A stretch of DNA of 64,000 nt from Pseudonocardia thermophila (GTDB lineage Bacteria > Actinomycetota > Actinomycetes > Mycobacteriales > Pseudonocardiaceae), in assembly GCF_900142365.1 (NCBI RefSeq), contig NZ_FRAP01000012.1, positions 1 through 64,000 on the forward strand. Reading direction: 5' to 3'. Shown in pieces: positions 49,326 through 58,720 of this stretch. Both the position numbers and the translations under genes were made by a program. The notes beneath the pieces were generated by a model. It did not search any database and was not told the origin of the DNA. It saw only the letters and a program-made list of their open reading frames with translations. The first letter of the stretch is position 1. Every line of letters starts with the position of its first letter.

Positions 49326-50693
49326 ATGACCCTGGTCCTGCGCTATTCGGCCCGCAGCGACCGCGGGCTCGTCCGCCAGAGCAACCAGGACGCCGTGTAC
49401 GCCGGGCCCCGTCTGCTCGCACTCGCTGACGGCATGGGCGGGCACGCGGCCGGCGAGGTGGCGTCCCGGTTGGTGATCTCCGCGCTCGCCCCCCTCGACG
49501 ACGACGATCCCGGCGACGACCTGCTCGCCGAGCTGCGCGAGGCCGCGATCGAGGGCAACGCGCTCATCACGCAGCACGTGGCCGAGCAGCCCGATCTGGA
49601 GGGCATGGGCACCACGCTCACGGCCATCTTGTTCGCGGGCTCGAAGCTCGGCATGGTCCACATCGGCGACTCGCGCGCCTACCAGCTGCGCGACGGGGTG
49701 CTGACCCAGATCACGAAGGACGACACGTTCGTCCAGTCGCTGATCGACGAGGGCCGCATCACCGAGGAGGAGGCGCACACCCATCCGCAGCGGTCGCTGC
49801 TGCTGCGCGCCATCACCGGGCAGGACATCGACCCGTGGCTGACGGTGCGCGAGGCCCGCCCGGGCGACCGGTACCTGCTGTGCTCGGACGGGCTGTCCGG
49901 CGTGGTGAGCGACGCGACGCTGCGCGAGACGCTGCTGGCCTACCCCGATCCGCGCGAGTGCGCCGACCGCATGATCGAGCTGGCGCTGCGCGGCGGCGGC
50001 CCCGACAACATCACCTGCATCGTCGCGGACGTCGTCGACATCGACTTCGGCGAGGACGCTCCGATCGTGGGCGGCTCGGTCGGCGACGGCTCGGACGACG
50101 GCCCGCCGCCGGACTCCGCGGCGGCGCGCGCCTCGGTCACCACACTGACCCGCACGGCGCCCCAGCGGATCGTGCCCGCGATCGAGGCGCCGGCCCGGCC
50201 GAAGCGGAGCAAGCTGCGCATCGCCGTCGTGGCGCTCGTGGTGCTGGCGGTCCTGGTCGGCGGCACCTTGCTGGCCAGGGCGTGGATCCGCAACCAGTAC
50301 TACGTGGGCGCGGACGGCGACGAAGTCGTGATCTACCAGGGTGTCCGCGGCTCGGTGCTGGGCTTCGCGTTGCACGAGGTCGCGGAACGCCCCGGTTTCC
50401 CGCTGGAGGACCTGCCCGAGACCCTGCGCAGCCGGGTCCGTGAGGGCATCCCGGCCACCGAAGGCCTGCAGAGCGCCCGCGCGCTGATCGACCGGCTCCG
50501 TGAGGACCGGCTGGATCCGTGCCCGGTCGAGGTGGCCCCGAGCGAGGCGGCGGTCGAGCCCGAGCCGACGGCCGTGCCCGGTCCGCCGCAGCCCGGCCAG
50601 CCGGGGGTGGCCGTCGAGCCGCCGCCGGAGATGCCCACCCCGCTCTCGACGCCGCAGGCCGTTCCGGGGTTGACCTGCCGGCGAGTCGGCTGA
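49326..50693 (+). CDS. pstP: PP2C-type Ser/Thr phosphatase
   Basis: A 455-residue membrane phosphatase. The PP2C domain (about 1-240) has the metal-binding residues in LLALADGMGGHAAGE, IGDSRAYQLRDG, CSDGLSGVV and GGGPDNITCI. After a Pro/Ala linker there is one transmembrane helix (about 300-320) and an extracytoplasmic domain of about 130 residues ending in a Pro-rich tail. It dephosphorylates PknA and PknB and their substrates. Its stop overlaps the rodA ATG. Confidence 0.95.
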   Translation: MTLVLRYSARSDRGLVRQSNQDAVYAGPRLLALADGMGGHAAGEVASRLVISALAPLDDDDPGDDLLAELREAAIEGNALITQHVAEQPDLEGMGTTLTAILFAGSKLGMVHIGDSRAYQLRDGVLTQITKDDTFVQSLIDEGRITEEEAHTHPQRSLLLRAITGQDIDPWLTVREARPGDRYLLCSDGLSGVVSDATLRETLLAYPDPRECADRMIELALRGGGPDNITCIVADVVDIDFGEDAPIVGGSVGDGSDDGPPPDSAAARASVTTLTRTAPQRIVPAIEAPARPKRSKLRIAVVALVVLAVLVGGTLLARAWIRNQYYVGADGDEVVIYQGVRGSVLGFALHEVAERPGFPLEDLPETLRSRVREGIPATEGLQSARALIDRLREDRLDPCPVEVAPSEAAVEPEPTAVPGPPQPGQPGVAVEPPPEMPTPLSTPQAVPGLTCRRVG

Positions 50694-52147
50694 TGGCGGG
50701 GCGGCCCGACGCAGCGGCTGGCCCCGCCCCCGCCCCGCTGCCGACGGGGCGAGGCATCGAGCTGGCCCTGCTCGCCTTCGCCGCGGCGCTGGTGACGGGC
50801 GCGCTGGTGCTGGTGGAGGCGAACCAGGAACAGGAGCTGACGCGCTCCTTGCTGTACCTCGGCCTGGCCTATCTCGGCTTGTTCGCGGTCGCGCACTTCG
50901 CGGTGCGCAAGTTCGCCCCGTACGCGGATCCGTTGATCCTGCCGACGGTGGCGCTGCTGAACGGCCTGGGTCTGGTGATGATCCACCGGATCGACCTGGC
51001 GCGGCTGTCGTCCGACCCGGACAGCGGCTCCGATCTGGCCACCCGGCAGGTGGTGTGGACGGCGATCGGGCTGGTGCTGTTCATCGTCGTGCTGTGGCGG
51101 GTGCGCGACCACCGGGTGCTGTCGCGGTACGCCTACACGGCCGGGTTCGCGGGTCTGGTGCTGCTCGCGCTGCCCGGCCTGCTGCCGTCGTCGATCTCCG
51201 AGGTGAACGGCGCGAAGCTGTGGATCCGCATCGGCCCGGTGGGCATGCAGCCGGGCGAGTTCGCGAAGATCCTCCTGATCGTCTTCTTCGCGGCGTTCCT
51301 GGTGCAGAAGCGCGAGCTGTTCTCCACGGCCGGGCGCTCGTTCCTGGGGATGGAGTTCCCGCGGGCCCGTGACCTGGCCCCGCTGCTGGTCGCGTGGGGC
51401 CTGTCGGTCGGTGTGCTGGTGCTCGAGCGCGACCTGGGTACGTCGCTGCTGTTCTTCGGCATCATGCTCGTGCTGCTGTACACGGCGACCGAGCGCGTGT
51501 CGTGGATGGTGATCGGTCTGTCGTTCTTCGTCGGCGGCTGCCTGATCGCCTACCAGCTGTTCGCGCACGTGCGGCTGCGGGTGCTGACCTGGATCGACCC
51601 GCTGCAGCCGTGCCCGCTCGACGACAAGACGTTCGTGGCCTGCTACGACCGCGGCGGCTACCAGATCAGCCAGGCGCTGTTCGGGCTGGGCACCGGCGGG
51701 CTCGGCGGTACCGGGCTGGGCGCGGGCCGGCCGGACCTGGTCCCCTACGCCGAGAGCGACTTCATGCTCTCGTCGCTGGGTGAGGAGCTGGGCCTGATCG
51801 GGTTGGCCGCGATCCTGGTGCTCTACCTGGTGCTGATCACCCGGGGGCTGCGCAGCGCGCTGGCCGTGCGCGACAGCTTCGGCAAGCTGCTGGCCACCGG
51901 CTTGTCGTTCACGATCGCGCTGCAGGTGTTCATCGTCATCGGCGGGGTCTCGAAGCTGATCCCGCTGACCGGTCTCACCCTGCCGTTCCTGTCGTACGGC
52001 GGTTCGTCGCTGGTGGCGAACTACGCGCTGGTGGCTCTGCTGCTGCGGATCTCGAACGCCGCGCGGGCGCCGCTGCCGCGCAAGCCGCCGACCCCGCACG
52101 TCCCGATCGCGGAGGCGGGCACCGAGCTGGTGGAGCGGCCGACGTGA
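50693..52147 (+). CDS. rodA: RodA/FtsW-type SEDS peptidoglycan polymerase
   Basis: A 484-residue integral membrane protein with about ten or more transmembrane segments. SEDS signatures include ISEVNGAKLWIRIGPVGMQPGEFAK, RDLGTSLLFFG, WIDPLQPC near the large extracytoplasmic loop, and LPFLSYGGSSLVANY near the end, which is highly characteristic. SEDS proteins polymerise glycan strands with a class B PBP, here PbpA, encoded next (4-bp overlap). The ATG overlaps the pstP stop. Confidence 0.95.
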   Translation: MAGRPDAAAGPAPAPLPTGRGIELALLAFAAALVTGALVLVEANQEQELTRSLLYLGLAYLGLFAVAHFAVRKFAPYADPLILPTVALLNGLGLVMIHRIDLARLSSDPDSGSDLATRQVVWTAIGLVLFIVVLWRVRDHRVLSRYAYTAGFAGLVLLALPGLLPSSISEVNGAKLWIRIGPVGMQPGEFAKILLIVFFAAFLVQKRELFSTAGRSFLGMEFPRARDLAPLLVAWGLSVGVLVLERDLGTSLLFFGIMLVLLYTATERVSWMVIGLSFFVGGCLIAYQLFAHVRLRVLTWIDPLQPCPLDDKTFVACYDRGGYQISQALFGLGTGGLGGTGLGAGRPDLVPYAESDFMLSSLGEELGLIGLAAILVLYLVLITRGLRSALAVRDSFGKLLATGLSFTIALQVFIVIGGVSKLIPLTGLTLPFLSYGGSSLVANYALVALLLRISNAARAPLPRKPPTPHVPIAEAGTELVERPT

Positions 52148-53619
52148 ACACGCCGGTCCGCCGCATCGCCATGGCCGTGATGGCGATGATCGTCCTCCTG
52201 CTCGGCAACCTGACCTACGTCCAGGTCGTGAAGGCCGGGGAGTACCGCACCGATCCGCGCAACAAGCGGGTGCTGCTGGCGGAGTACTCGCGCCAGCGCG
52301 GCCAGATCAGCGCGGGCGACCAGATCGTCGCGAGCAGCACCGAGACCAACGACCGGTTGCGCTACCAGCGGCAGTACCCCAAGGGCCCGGTGTACGCGGC
52401 GATCACCGGCTACTACTCGCCCAACCACGGGTCGAGCGGGCTGGAGGCGGCCGCGGAGGAGATCCTCAACGGCAGCGACGACCGGCTGTTCGCGCGCCGG
52501 CTGTCCGATCTCGTCACCGGCCGGGATCCGCAGGGGGCGAGCATCGCGCTCACCGTCGACCCGGATGTCCAGCAGGTCGCCTACGACCAGCTGGCGAGCA
52601 AGGGCTACCGAGGTGCCGTGGTGGCGCTGGAGCCGTCGACCGGGGCGATCCTGGCGATGGTGTCGACGCCTTCGTACGACCCCAGTCAGCTGGCCACGCA
52701 CGACGCGTCGAAGGAGAGCGCCGCCTGGGCCGAGCTGACCTCGGCCCGGCCCCCGGTGCTGAACAACCGCGCGATCTCCGAGCGCTACCCGCCGGGTTCG
52801 ACGTTCAAGCTGATCGACGTCGCGGCCGCCCTCTCCAGCGGCCGCTACACCCCGGACAGCCAGCTGACCGCGGCGTCGACGATCCGACTGGCCAACGGCC
52901 GCACGACGATGGAGAACTACAACGGCAACCCGTGCGGCACCGGTGCCACGGCCACGATGCGGGACGCGCTGGCCCGCTCGTGCAACACCGCGTTCGCGCA
53001 GCTGGCCGCCGAGCTGGGGATCGACGCCATCAAGAAGCAGGCCGAGGCGTTCGGCATCGGCACCCAGAAGATCCAGCTGCCGATGACGGTGGCCGACTCG
53101 ACGCTGGGCCAGATCGCCGACGTCACTCAGCTGCAGCAGTCCTCGATCGGCCAGCTCAACGTCGCGCTGACCCCGCTGCAGAACGCGATGATCGTCGCCG
53201 CGATCGCCAACGGCGGGCGGCTCATGAAGCCGTACCTGATCAAGCAGATCACGGCGCTGGACCTGACTCCGGTCGAGACGGCCGAACCGGACATGCTCGG
53301 CCAGGCGATCAGCCCCTCCGTGGCCGCCACGCTGACCCAGATGATGGTCAACAACGAGGACTCGTACTCGGGGTCGGGCAAGATCGCCGGCGTGAAGATC
53401 GCGGCCAAGACCGGCACCGCCGAGCTGGGTTCGAAGACCCAGGCTCCGCACGTCTGGTACGTGGCGTTCGCGCCTGCGGAGAACCCGCAGGTCGCTGTCG
53501 CGGTCGTGGTGGAGAACGGCGGCGACGGGAACGACCTCGCCGCCACCGGTGGCAAGGTCGCCGCCCCGATCGGCCGCGCGGTCATCAAGAAGGCCTTGGA
53601 GAAGGCGGGTGCCGGATGA
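52144..53619 (+). CDS. pbpA: Class B penicillin-binding protein PbpA
   Basis: A 491-residue transpeptidase with a single N-terminal membrane anchor (about 9-26). The penicillin-binding domain contains the three canonical motifs: PGSTFK (nucleophile serine), SCN and KTGTAE. It cross-links peptidoglycan with the RodA-type polymerase upstream and is under PknB-linked control in mycobacteria. The GTG overlaps the rodA stop, and the stop overlaps the pknA ATG (ATGA). Confidence 0.96.
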   Translation: MNTPVRRIAMAVMAMIVLLLGNLTYVQVVKAGEYRTDPRNKRVLLAEYSRQRGQISAGDQIVASSTETNDRLRYQRQYPKGPVYAAITGYYSPNHGSSGLEAAAEEILNGSDDRLFARRLSDLVTGRDPQGASIALTVDPDVQQVAYDQLASKGYRGAVVALEPSTGAILAMVSTPSYDPSQLATHDASKESAAWAELTSARPPVLNNRAISERYPPGSTFKLIDVAAALSSGRYTPDSQLTAASTIRLANGRTTMENYNGNPCGTGATATMRDALARSCNTAFAQLAAELGIDAIKKQAEAFGIGTQKIQLPMTVADSTLGQIADVTQLQQSSIGQLNVALTPLQNAMIVAAIANGGRLMKPYLIKQITALDLTPVETAEPDMLGQAISPSVAATLTQMMVNNEDSYSGSGKIAGVKIAAKTGTAELGSKTQAPHVWYVAFAPAENPQVAVAVVVENGGDGNDLAATGGKVAAPIGRAVIKKALEKAGAG

Positions 53620-54986
53620 CCCCGCTCGCCGCCGGCCAGAAGATCGCCGGGCGCTACCTGCTCGAACGCCGCATCGCGGTCGGTGGCATGGGCGAGGTGT
53701 GGGAGGCCTCCGACTCCCGGCTGGGCCGGAGCGTGGCGGTGAAGGTGCTGCGGCCGGAGCTGTCCGACGACCCGGAGTTCCTGCACCGCTTCCGCATCGA
53801 GGCCCGCACCGTCGCGTCGCTGGACCATCCCGGCATCGCCGCCGTGCACGACTACGGCGAGGACGAGGGCCCGAACGGCAAGCCCACCGCCTACCTGGTG
53901 ATGGAGCTCGTGCGCGGTGAGCCGCTGTCCAGCCTGATCGCGCGCGGCCCGATCCCCGCCGACGAGACGCTGCGCATCGTCGAGGAGGCGGCCTGGGCGC
54001 TCAACGCGGCCCACGAGCGGGGGTTCGTCCACCGCGACGTGAAGCCGGGCAACATCCTGGTGCGCACGGACGGCACCATCAAGCTCACCGACTTCGGCAT
54101 CGCGAAGGCCGCTGACGCAGTGCCGGTCACGCGCTCGGGCATGGTGATGGGCACCGCCCACTACATCGCGCCCGAGCAGGCGAGCGGTTCGGAGGCCGGG
54201 CCGGCGGGCGACGTCTACTCGCTGGGCATCGTCGGCTACGAGTGCCTGGCCGGGCACCGGCCGTTCCGGGCCGACAGCGCGGTGGCGGTCGCGATGATGC
54301 AGGTGCGCAACGAGCCGCCGCCGCTGCCACCGACCGTGCCCAAGCCCGCTCGCGATCTGATCGAGGCGGCGCTGGTGAAGGACCCGTCCCGGCGCTACGC
54401 CACCGGCGGGGAGTTCGCCGCAGCGGTGGCCGCGGTGCGCCGCGGGGAGGAGCTGCCCGCCCCGGGGGCGCCGCCGGGCACCGTGTTCACCCCCAACCGG
54501 GGGACCGGGGTGATCAGCCTCGACGGCCCGATGGCGAGGTCCGCGCCCCGGACCCCGCCCCCGGCGAAGCCGCGGGGCCCCGGCCGGAGCCCGGTGCGCC
54601 CGCAGACGCCGCCGCGCAGCCCGGTCCCGCCGGCCGCGCGGCGCCGTCCCGACCGGCCGGTGGACGATCGGCGCACGCCGCGCCCGCTCAGCTCTCCGTA
54701 CCAGCACGATCGGCGGCCGGGCGGCCCGGCCCGGCCCGAGCTCGAGCTGCGCCCCAAGCGGGGCCTGGCCCGCAAGCTCGTGGTCGTGCTGTTCGTCCTG
54801 CTGACGCTGGCGGCCCTCATCGTGGGGGCGTTCGTCGTCCGGCGGATGCAGAGCGGCGGTGAGCTTCCGTTCCTCGGCCTGACCGGCGGCGGGACGGCTG
54901 ACCCGGCACGCCAGGACGACCTCACGAGCCGACGGGCGGCGCTGGCCGTGCTGCCCGGCCCCGAGCACCCTGGCGGTGGCCGGTGA
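53616..54986 (+). CDS. pknA: Ser/Thr protein kinase PknA
   Basis: A 456-residue kinase. The kinase domain (about 14-275) has the ATP lysine in VAVKVLRPEL (Lys43), the catalytic loop VHRDVKPGNILV, DFGIAKAAD and the APEQ motif. A Pro/Arg-rich juxtamembrane linker (about 285-385) leads to one transmembrane helix (about 390-412) and a short extracytoplasmic tail without PASTA repeats, as in mycobacterial PknA. It phosphorylates division proteins. The ATG overlaps the pbpA stop. The linker is longer than in M. tuberculosis. Confidence 0.95.
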   Translation: MTPLAAGQKIAGRYLLERRIAVGGMGEVWEASDSRLGRSVAVKVLRPELSDDPEFLHRFRIEARTVASLDHPGIAAVHDYGEDEGPNGKPTAYLVMELVRGEPLSSLIARGPIPADETLRIVEEAAWALNAAHERGFVHRDVKPGNILVRTDGTIKLTDFGIAKAADAVPVTRSGMVMGTAHYIAPEQASGSEAGPAGDVYSLGIVGYECLAGHRPFRADSAVAVAMMQVRNEPPPLPPTVPKPARDLIEAALVKDPSRRYATGGEFAAAVAAVRRGEELPAPGAPPGTVFTPNRGTGVISLDGPMARSAPRTPPPAKPRGPGRSPVRPQTPPRSPVPPAARRRPDRPVDDRRTPRPLSSPYQHDRRPGGPARPELELRPKRGLARKLVVVLFVLLTLAALIVGAFVVRRMQSGGELPFLGLTGGGTADPARQDDLTSRRAALAVLPGPEHPGGGR

Positions 54987-55095
54987 GCCACTCCGATCGA
55001 CGGTCCGGCGCGGAGGACGCCGTGGCGGCAGAGCATCCGGCGCTGCGAACGGGCATGATGTCCGAACCGAACCAACTCCCGAGGAACCGGCACCG

Positions 55096-57102
55096 ATGAC
55101 CACGCCTCGACTGTTGTCCGAGCGCTACGAGCTGGGCGAGACGCTCGGCTATGGCGGCATGTCCGAGGTGCACCGCGGAGTCGACACCAGGCTCGGCCGA
55201 GACGTCGCGGTCAAGGTGCTGCGCGCCGACCTGGCCAGGGATCCGCAGTTCCAGACGCGGTTCCGCCGGGAGGCGCAGAACGCGGCCTCGCTCAACCACC
55301 CCGCGATCGTGTCGGTCTACGACACCGGGGAGACCCAGAGCGAGTTCGGGCCCCTGCCCTACATCGTCATGGAGTACGTGGACGGGCAGACCCTCCGCGA
55401 GATCATCAAGACCACCGGCCCGATGAGCCAGCAGCGCGTCATCGAGGTCATGGCGGACGTGTGCGCGGCGCTGGACTTCTCACACCGCCACCAGATCATC
55501 CACCGCGACGTGAAGCCCGCGAACATCATGATCAACCGGGCGGGTGCGGTGAAGGTGATGGACTTCGGCATCGCCAGGGCGCTCGGCGAGGGCCAGAACG
55601 TCACGCAGACCGCGGCGGTGATCGGCACCGCGCAGTACCTGTCGCCCGAGCAGGCCCGCGGTGAGGCGGTGGACGCCCGCAGCGACGTCTACGCGGCGGG
55701 CTGCGTGCTGTTCGAGCTGCTCACCGGCGAGCCGCCGTTCACCGGCGACACCCCGGTCGCGGTCGCCTACCAGCACGTGCGGGAGGACCCGCGCCGCCCG
55801 TCGGAGGTCAACCCGAGCGTCCCGCCGGAGCTGGACGCGATCGTGCTCAAGGCGCTGTCGAAGAACCCGGCCAACCGCTACCAGACGGCCGCGGAGATGC
55901 GCGCCGACCTGGTGCGGGTGCGCAACGGGCTGCCGCCGCTCGCGCCCGCGGTGATGAGCGAGGACGAGCGCACGGCCATGCTGGCCGCCACGCCCACCAC
56001 CGGGCCGACGCGGCGGATCGGCCCCGGCCGGCACGCGGCCGCCCCGCCCCCGCCGGACTACTACTACGACGACTACGAGGACGAGCCGCGCCGCAGCACC
56101 GGCAAGATCGTCGGGATCGCGGCAGCGGTCGTGCTCGCGCTCGGCATCATCGGGTTCGTCGCCTACCAGCTGTTCTCCGGCCCGCCCGCGCCCGAGCAGG
56201 TGGCGGTGCCGGACGTGGTCGGCCGCTCGCAGCAGGAGGCCACCAACGCGGTGATCGCCGCGAACCTGCGGGTGGCGATCCAGGAGGTGGAGTCGCAGCT
56301 GTCGGAGCGCGGCAACGTCGTGCGCACCGACCCGGCCGTGGGTGTGCAGGTGCCGGTCCGGTCCACGGTCACGCTGTTCATCGGCAAGGGCCCGGCCACC
56401 ACGGCCGTGCCGCCGCTCAGCGGGAAGTCGCTGGCCGAGGCCACGACCGCGCTGAAGGAGCGCGGCCTGGAGATCGGGAACCAGATCCCGACCGACACCG
56501 ACGACCCGAGCCTGGTCGGGAAGGTCGTGGGCTCCAACCCGGAGGCCGGGGCCGACGTGCCCACCGGCAGCAAGGTGGACGTCCTGATCGGCCGGCAGGC
56601 CACGGGCGAGCCGCTGCCGGACTACTCCGGCCGCCGCCTCGAGGACGTCGTGGAGGACCTGGAGGACCGCGGCTACCGGGTGCAGGTACCCAGCGGGGCC
56701 GATGACGACGACACCGTCACAGGCACCTCGCCCGCGGCCGGCCAGCGCGTTCCGGAGGGCGCCACGGTCACGGTCCTCACCCGCAGCGGAGGCAACTCAG
56801 GCACCCGGCAGGTGCCGGACGTCCGCGGCCTGACCGAGAGCGAGGCCCGCAGCCAGCTGGCCTCGGCCGGGTTCCGCAACGTGCAGGCGCAGCAGCGGGT
56901 GGCCCCCGCCAACCAGGACGGCATCGTCGTCCAGCAGAGCCCGAACGGTGGGCAGACCGCCGATCCGGGCAGCACCGTGACGATCGTCGTCGGCCGCGCC
57001 GTCATCGGAGGCGGTGGCAACGGCGGTGGCAACGGGGGTGGCAACGGCGGCGGTAACGGCAGCGGCGGAAGCGGTGGCGGCAACGGCGGCGGAGGCGGCT
57101 GA
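55096..57102 (+). CDS. pknB: Ser/Thr protein kinase PknB with four PASTA domains
   Basis: A 668-residue kinase. The kinase domain (about 11-275) has Lys40 in VAVKVLRADL, the loop IIHRDVKPANIM, DFGIARAL and an activation segment with QTAAVIGTAQY. One transmembrane helix lies near 340-360. Four PASTA repeats follow (about 370-640), which bind muropeptides or lipid II outside the cell. The C-terminus ends in a run of Gly and Asn. The ATG at 55096 is downstream of a 109-bp gap, so pknB may have its own promoter. It senses the cell wall and phosphorylates FHA-protein partners. Confidence 0.96.
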   Translation: MTTPRLLSERYELGETLGYGGMSEVHRGVDTRLGRDVAVKVLRADLARDPQFQTRFRREAQNAASLNHPAIVSVYDTGETQSEFGPLPYIVMEYVDGQTLREIIKTTGPMSQQRVIEVMADVCAALDFSHRHQIIHRDVKPANIMINRAGAVKVMDFGIARALGEGQNVTQTAAVIGTAQYLSPEQARGEAVDARSDVYAAGCVLFELLTGEPPFTGDTPVAVAYQHVREDPRRPSEVNPSVPPELDAIVLKALSKNPANRYQTAAEMRADLVRVRNGLPPLAPAVMSEDERTAMLAATPTTGPTRRIGPGRHAAAPPPPDYYYDDYEDEPRRSTGKIVGIAAAVVLALGIIGFVAYQLFSGPPAPEQVAVPDVVGRSQQEATNAVIAANLRVAIQEVESQLSERGNVVRTDPAVGVQVPVRSTVTLFIGKGPATTAVPPLSGKSLAEATTALKERGLEIGNQIPTDTDDPSLVGKVVGSNPEAGADVPTGSKVDVLIGRQATGEPLPDYSGRRLEDVVEDLEDRGYRVQVPSGADDDDTVTGTSPAAGQRVPEGATVTVLTRSGGNSGTRQVPDVRGLTESEARSQLASAGFRNVQAQQRVAPANQDGIVVQQSPNGGQTADPGSTVTIVVGRAVIGGGGNGGGNGGGNGGGNGSGGSGGGNGGGGG

Positions 57103-57159
57103 CACCCGTTCCGGACAACCCGCTGGCTCTCGGCGGGCCGGGCCGGGGAGACTGGACCC

Positions 57160-57795
57160 ATGCGCGTCCTCGTCGTCGACAACTACGACAGCTTCGTCTT
57201 CAACCTGGTCCAGTACCTGGCCCAGCTCGGCGCGACCCCGACGGTGCGCCGCAACGACGAGGTCGATCTCGCCGAGCTCGACGACGTCGACGGCGTGCTG
57301 GTGAGTCCTGGCCCGGGCACCCCCGAGCGGGCCGGGGCCAGCATCGAGGTGATCAACCGGGCGGCGGCGAAGCAGCTCCCGCTGCTCGGGGTGTGCCTGG
57401 GTCACCAGGCGATCGGCGTGGCGTTCGGCGGGGTGGTCGAGCGCGCGCCGGAGCTGCTGCACGGCAAGACCTCGCTGGTGCACCACGACGACAAGGGTGT
57501 GCTGGCCGGGCTGCGCAACCCGTTCGTCGCTACCCGGTACCACTCGCTGACCATCCGGCCGGACACGCTGCCGGCCGAGCTGGAGGTGACCGGCCGCACC
57601 GAGAGCGGCGTGATCATGGGCGTGCAGCACCGGTCGCTGCCCATCCACGGGGTGCAGTTCCATCCCGAGTCGGTGCTCACCGAGGACGGGCACCGGATGC
57701 TGGCGAACTGGATGAGCCTGGCCGGGCACGCCCCGCAGCCGGCCACCGTGGAGCGGCTCGCCGCGGAGATGGCGCAGCTGCGCGCCGCCGTCTGA
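57160..57795 (+). CDS. pabA: Glutamine amidotransferase of anthranilate/aminodeoxychorismate synthase
   Basis: A 211-residue class I glutamine amidotransferase. VDNYDSFVFNLVQYL is the N-terminal signature, the nucleophile cysteine is in LGVCLGHQAIG, and the catalytic His/Glu pair is in IHGVQFHPESVLTE. It supplies ammonia for p-aminobenzoate (folate) or anthranilate (tryptophan); the M. tuberculosis neighbour at this position is called TrpG. Without a large subunit next door, the two roles cannot be separated. Confidence 0.92.
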   Translation: MRVLVVDNYDSFVFNLVQYLAQLGATPTVRRNDEVDLAELDDVDGVLVSPGPGTPERAGASIEVINRAAAKQLPLLGVCLGHQAIGVAFGGVVERAPELLHGKTSLVHHDDKGVLAGLRNPFVATRYHSLTIRPDTLPAELEVTGRTESGVIMGVQHRSLPIHGVQFHPESVLTEDGHRMLANWMSLAGHAPQPATVERLAAEMAQLRAAV

Positions 57796-57927
57796 GCGCC
57801 GTAGCGGCCGCCGCCCCGGCCGGACCGGTGCGTCCGGGGCCGATCACCGCAGCTCACACGCTACCGTGGGGGGAACCGACAGCCCGTGCCGATCGGCACG
57901 GCCAGCCACGACGAGGGTTGTTCGACG

Positions 57928-58194
57928 ATGCCGAAGTCCAAGGTCCGCAAGAAGACCGTCTACACGCCGCCTCCGGGCTCCGATCTGCGGACGCCGGTGA
58001 AGGTGAAGGGTCCGACGCACCCGGTCTACATCGCGGTGATGCTGGGCCTGATGCTGGTCGGCCTGGTGTGGCTCGTCGTCCAGTACCTCGCGGCCGAGAT
58101 GATCCCGTTCATGCGCGACCTCGGCCCCTGGAACTTCCTCATCGGATTTTCACTCATCGTAATCGGCCTCCTCATGACTATGAGATGGCGCTGA
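57928..58194 (+). CDS. crgA: Cell-division inhibitor/regulator CrgA
   Basis: An 88-residue membrane protein with [17 protein letters not shown] at the N-terminus and two transmembrane helices (about 31-52 and 66-85). That layout and the position between pabA and the PH-domain gene match actinobacterial CrgA. CrgA recruits and stabilises septal proteins such as FtsI and CwsA. The ATG at 57928 follows a conserved GC-rich spacer. Confidence 0.95.
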   Translation: MPKSKVRKKTVYTPPPGSDLRTPVKVKGPTHPVYIAVMLGLMLVGLVWLVVQYLAAEMIPFMRDLGPWNFLIGFSLIVIGLLMTMRWR

Positions 58195-58228
58195 CCAGCG
58201 AAAACACATGCCTGTAAGTAGTCCCCAG

Positions 58229-58250
58229 TGTGGACAGGGCCTGTGGATAA
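58229..58250. promoter_or_regulatory. Two DnaA-box-like sites
   Basis: On the minus strand, 58242-58250 is TTATCCACA, a perfect DnaA box. 58229-58237 reads CTGTCCACA, matching the actinobacterial box TTGTCCACA at 8 of 9 positions. They are 13 bp apart, in the same orientation, just upstream of the PH-domain gene start. They may regulate that gene or titrate DnaA. They are too few to be an origin. Confidence 0.55.
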
Positions 58251-58257
58251 CTTCACT

Positions 58258-58707
58258 GTGAGTGATCAAGGTTGCTCCGTTTGCCGGTGGAGCCCGCCCC
58301 CCGCACTGGTCGCGACGCTGTGGATCGCGGCGGCGGCTGTGGGGACGTGGACGGCCGCGCTGGCGCTCAGTGGAGCCGACGCCCCCGGACAGCTCCTCGG
58401 CATCGTCACCGCATCAGGACTCGCGGTGTGGGCCTTCTGGGGGACTCGAGCTCGCCCTCGGTTGCTGGCCGATCCCGACGGGGTGACGGTGCGGGGCTTC
58501 GGCGCCCCGCACCACCACCCGTGGCCGCTGGTGCAGAACGTGCGGATCGTGCGCACGCGCCGGTTCGGCCTGACGAGCTCGCTGCTGGAGATCGACGCGG
58601 TGCGCGCCGACGGCACGGAGCGGCTGATGCTGTTCGGCCGCCTCGATCTGGGAGCCGACCCGGAGGACGTGCTGCCGGTGCTACTGGCGGCCCGCCCGGG
58701 CGGCTGA
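58258..58707 (+). CDS. PH-domain membrane protein
   Basis: A 149-residue protein with two N-terminal transmembrane helices (about 16-36 and 42-62), then a bacterial PH-like domain (bPH_6 type) containing DGVTVRGFGAPHHHPWPLVQNV and RTRRFGLTSSLLEID. It matches the small membrane protein found beside crgA and ppiA in mycobacteria (Rv0010c-like). The GTG at 58258 is chosen, possibly leaderless; a longer frame begins at 58228 but has no ribosome binding site. Function is unknown. Confidence 0.82.
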   Translation: MSDQGCSVCRWSPPPALVATLWIAAAAVGTWTAALALSGADAPGQLLGIVTASGLAVWAFWGTRARPRLLADPDGVTVRGFGAPHHHPWPLVQNVRIVRTRRFGLTSSLLEIDAVRADGTERLMLFGRLDLGADPEDVLPVLLAARPGG

Positions 58708-58720
58708 ATCCCCGCGGAGG

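Noticed and set aside
58229..58250. Replication origin
   Set aside because: Only two DnaA boxes are present and no AT-rich unwinding region or dnaA/dnaN gene is nearby, so these are treated as regulatory sites.
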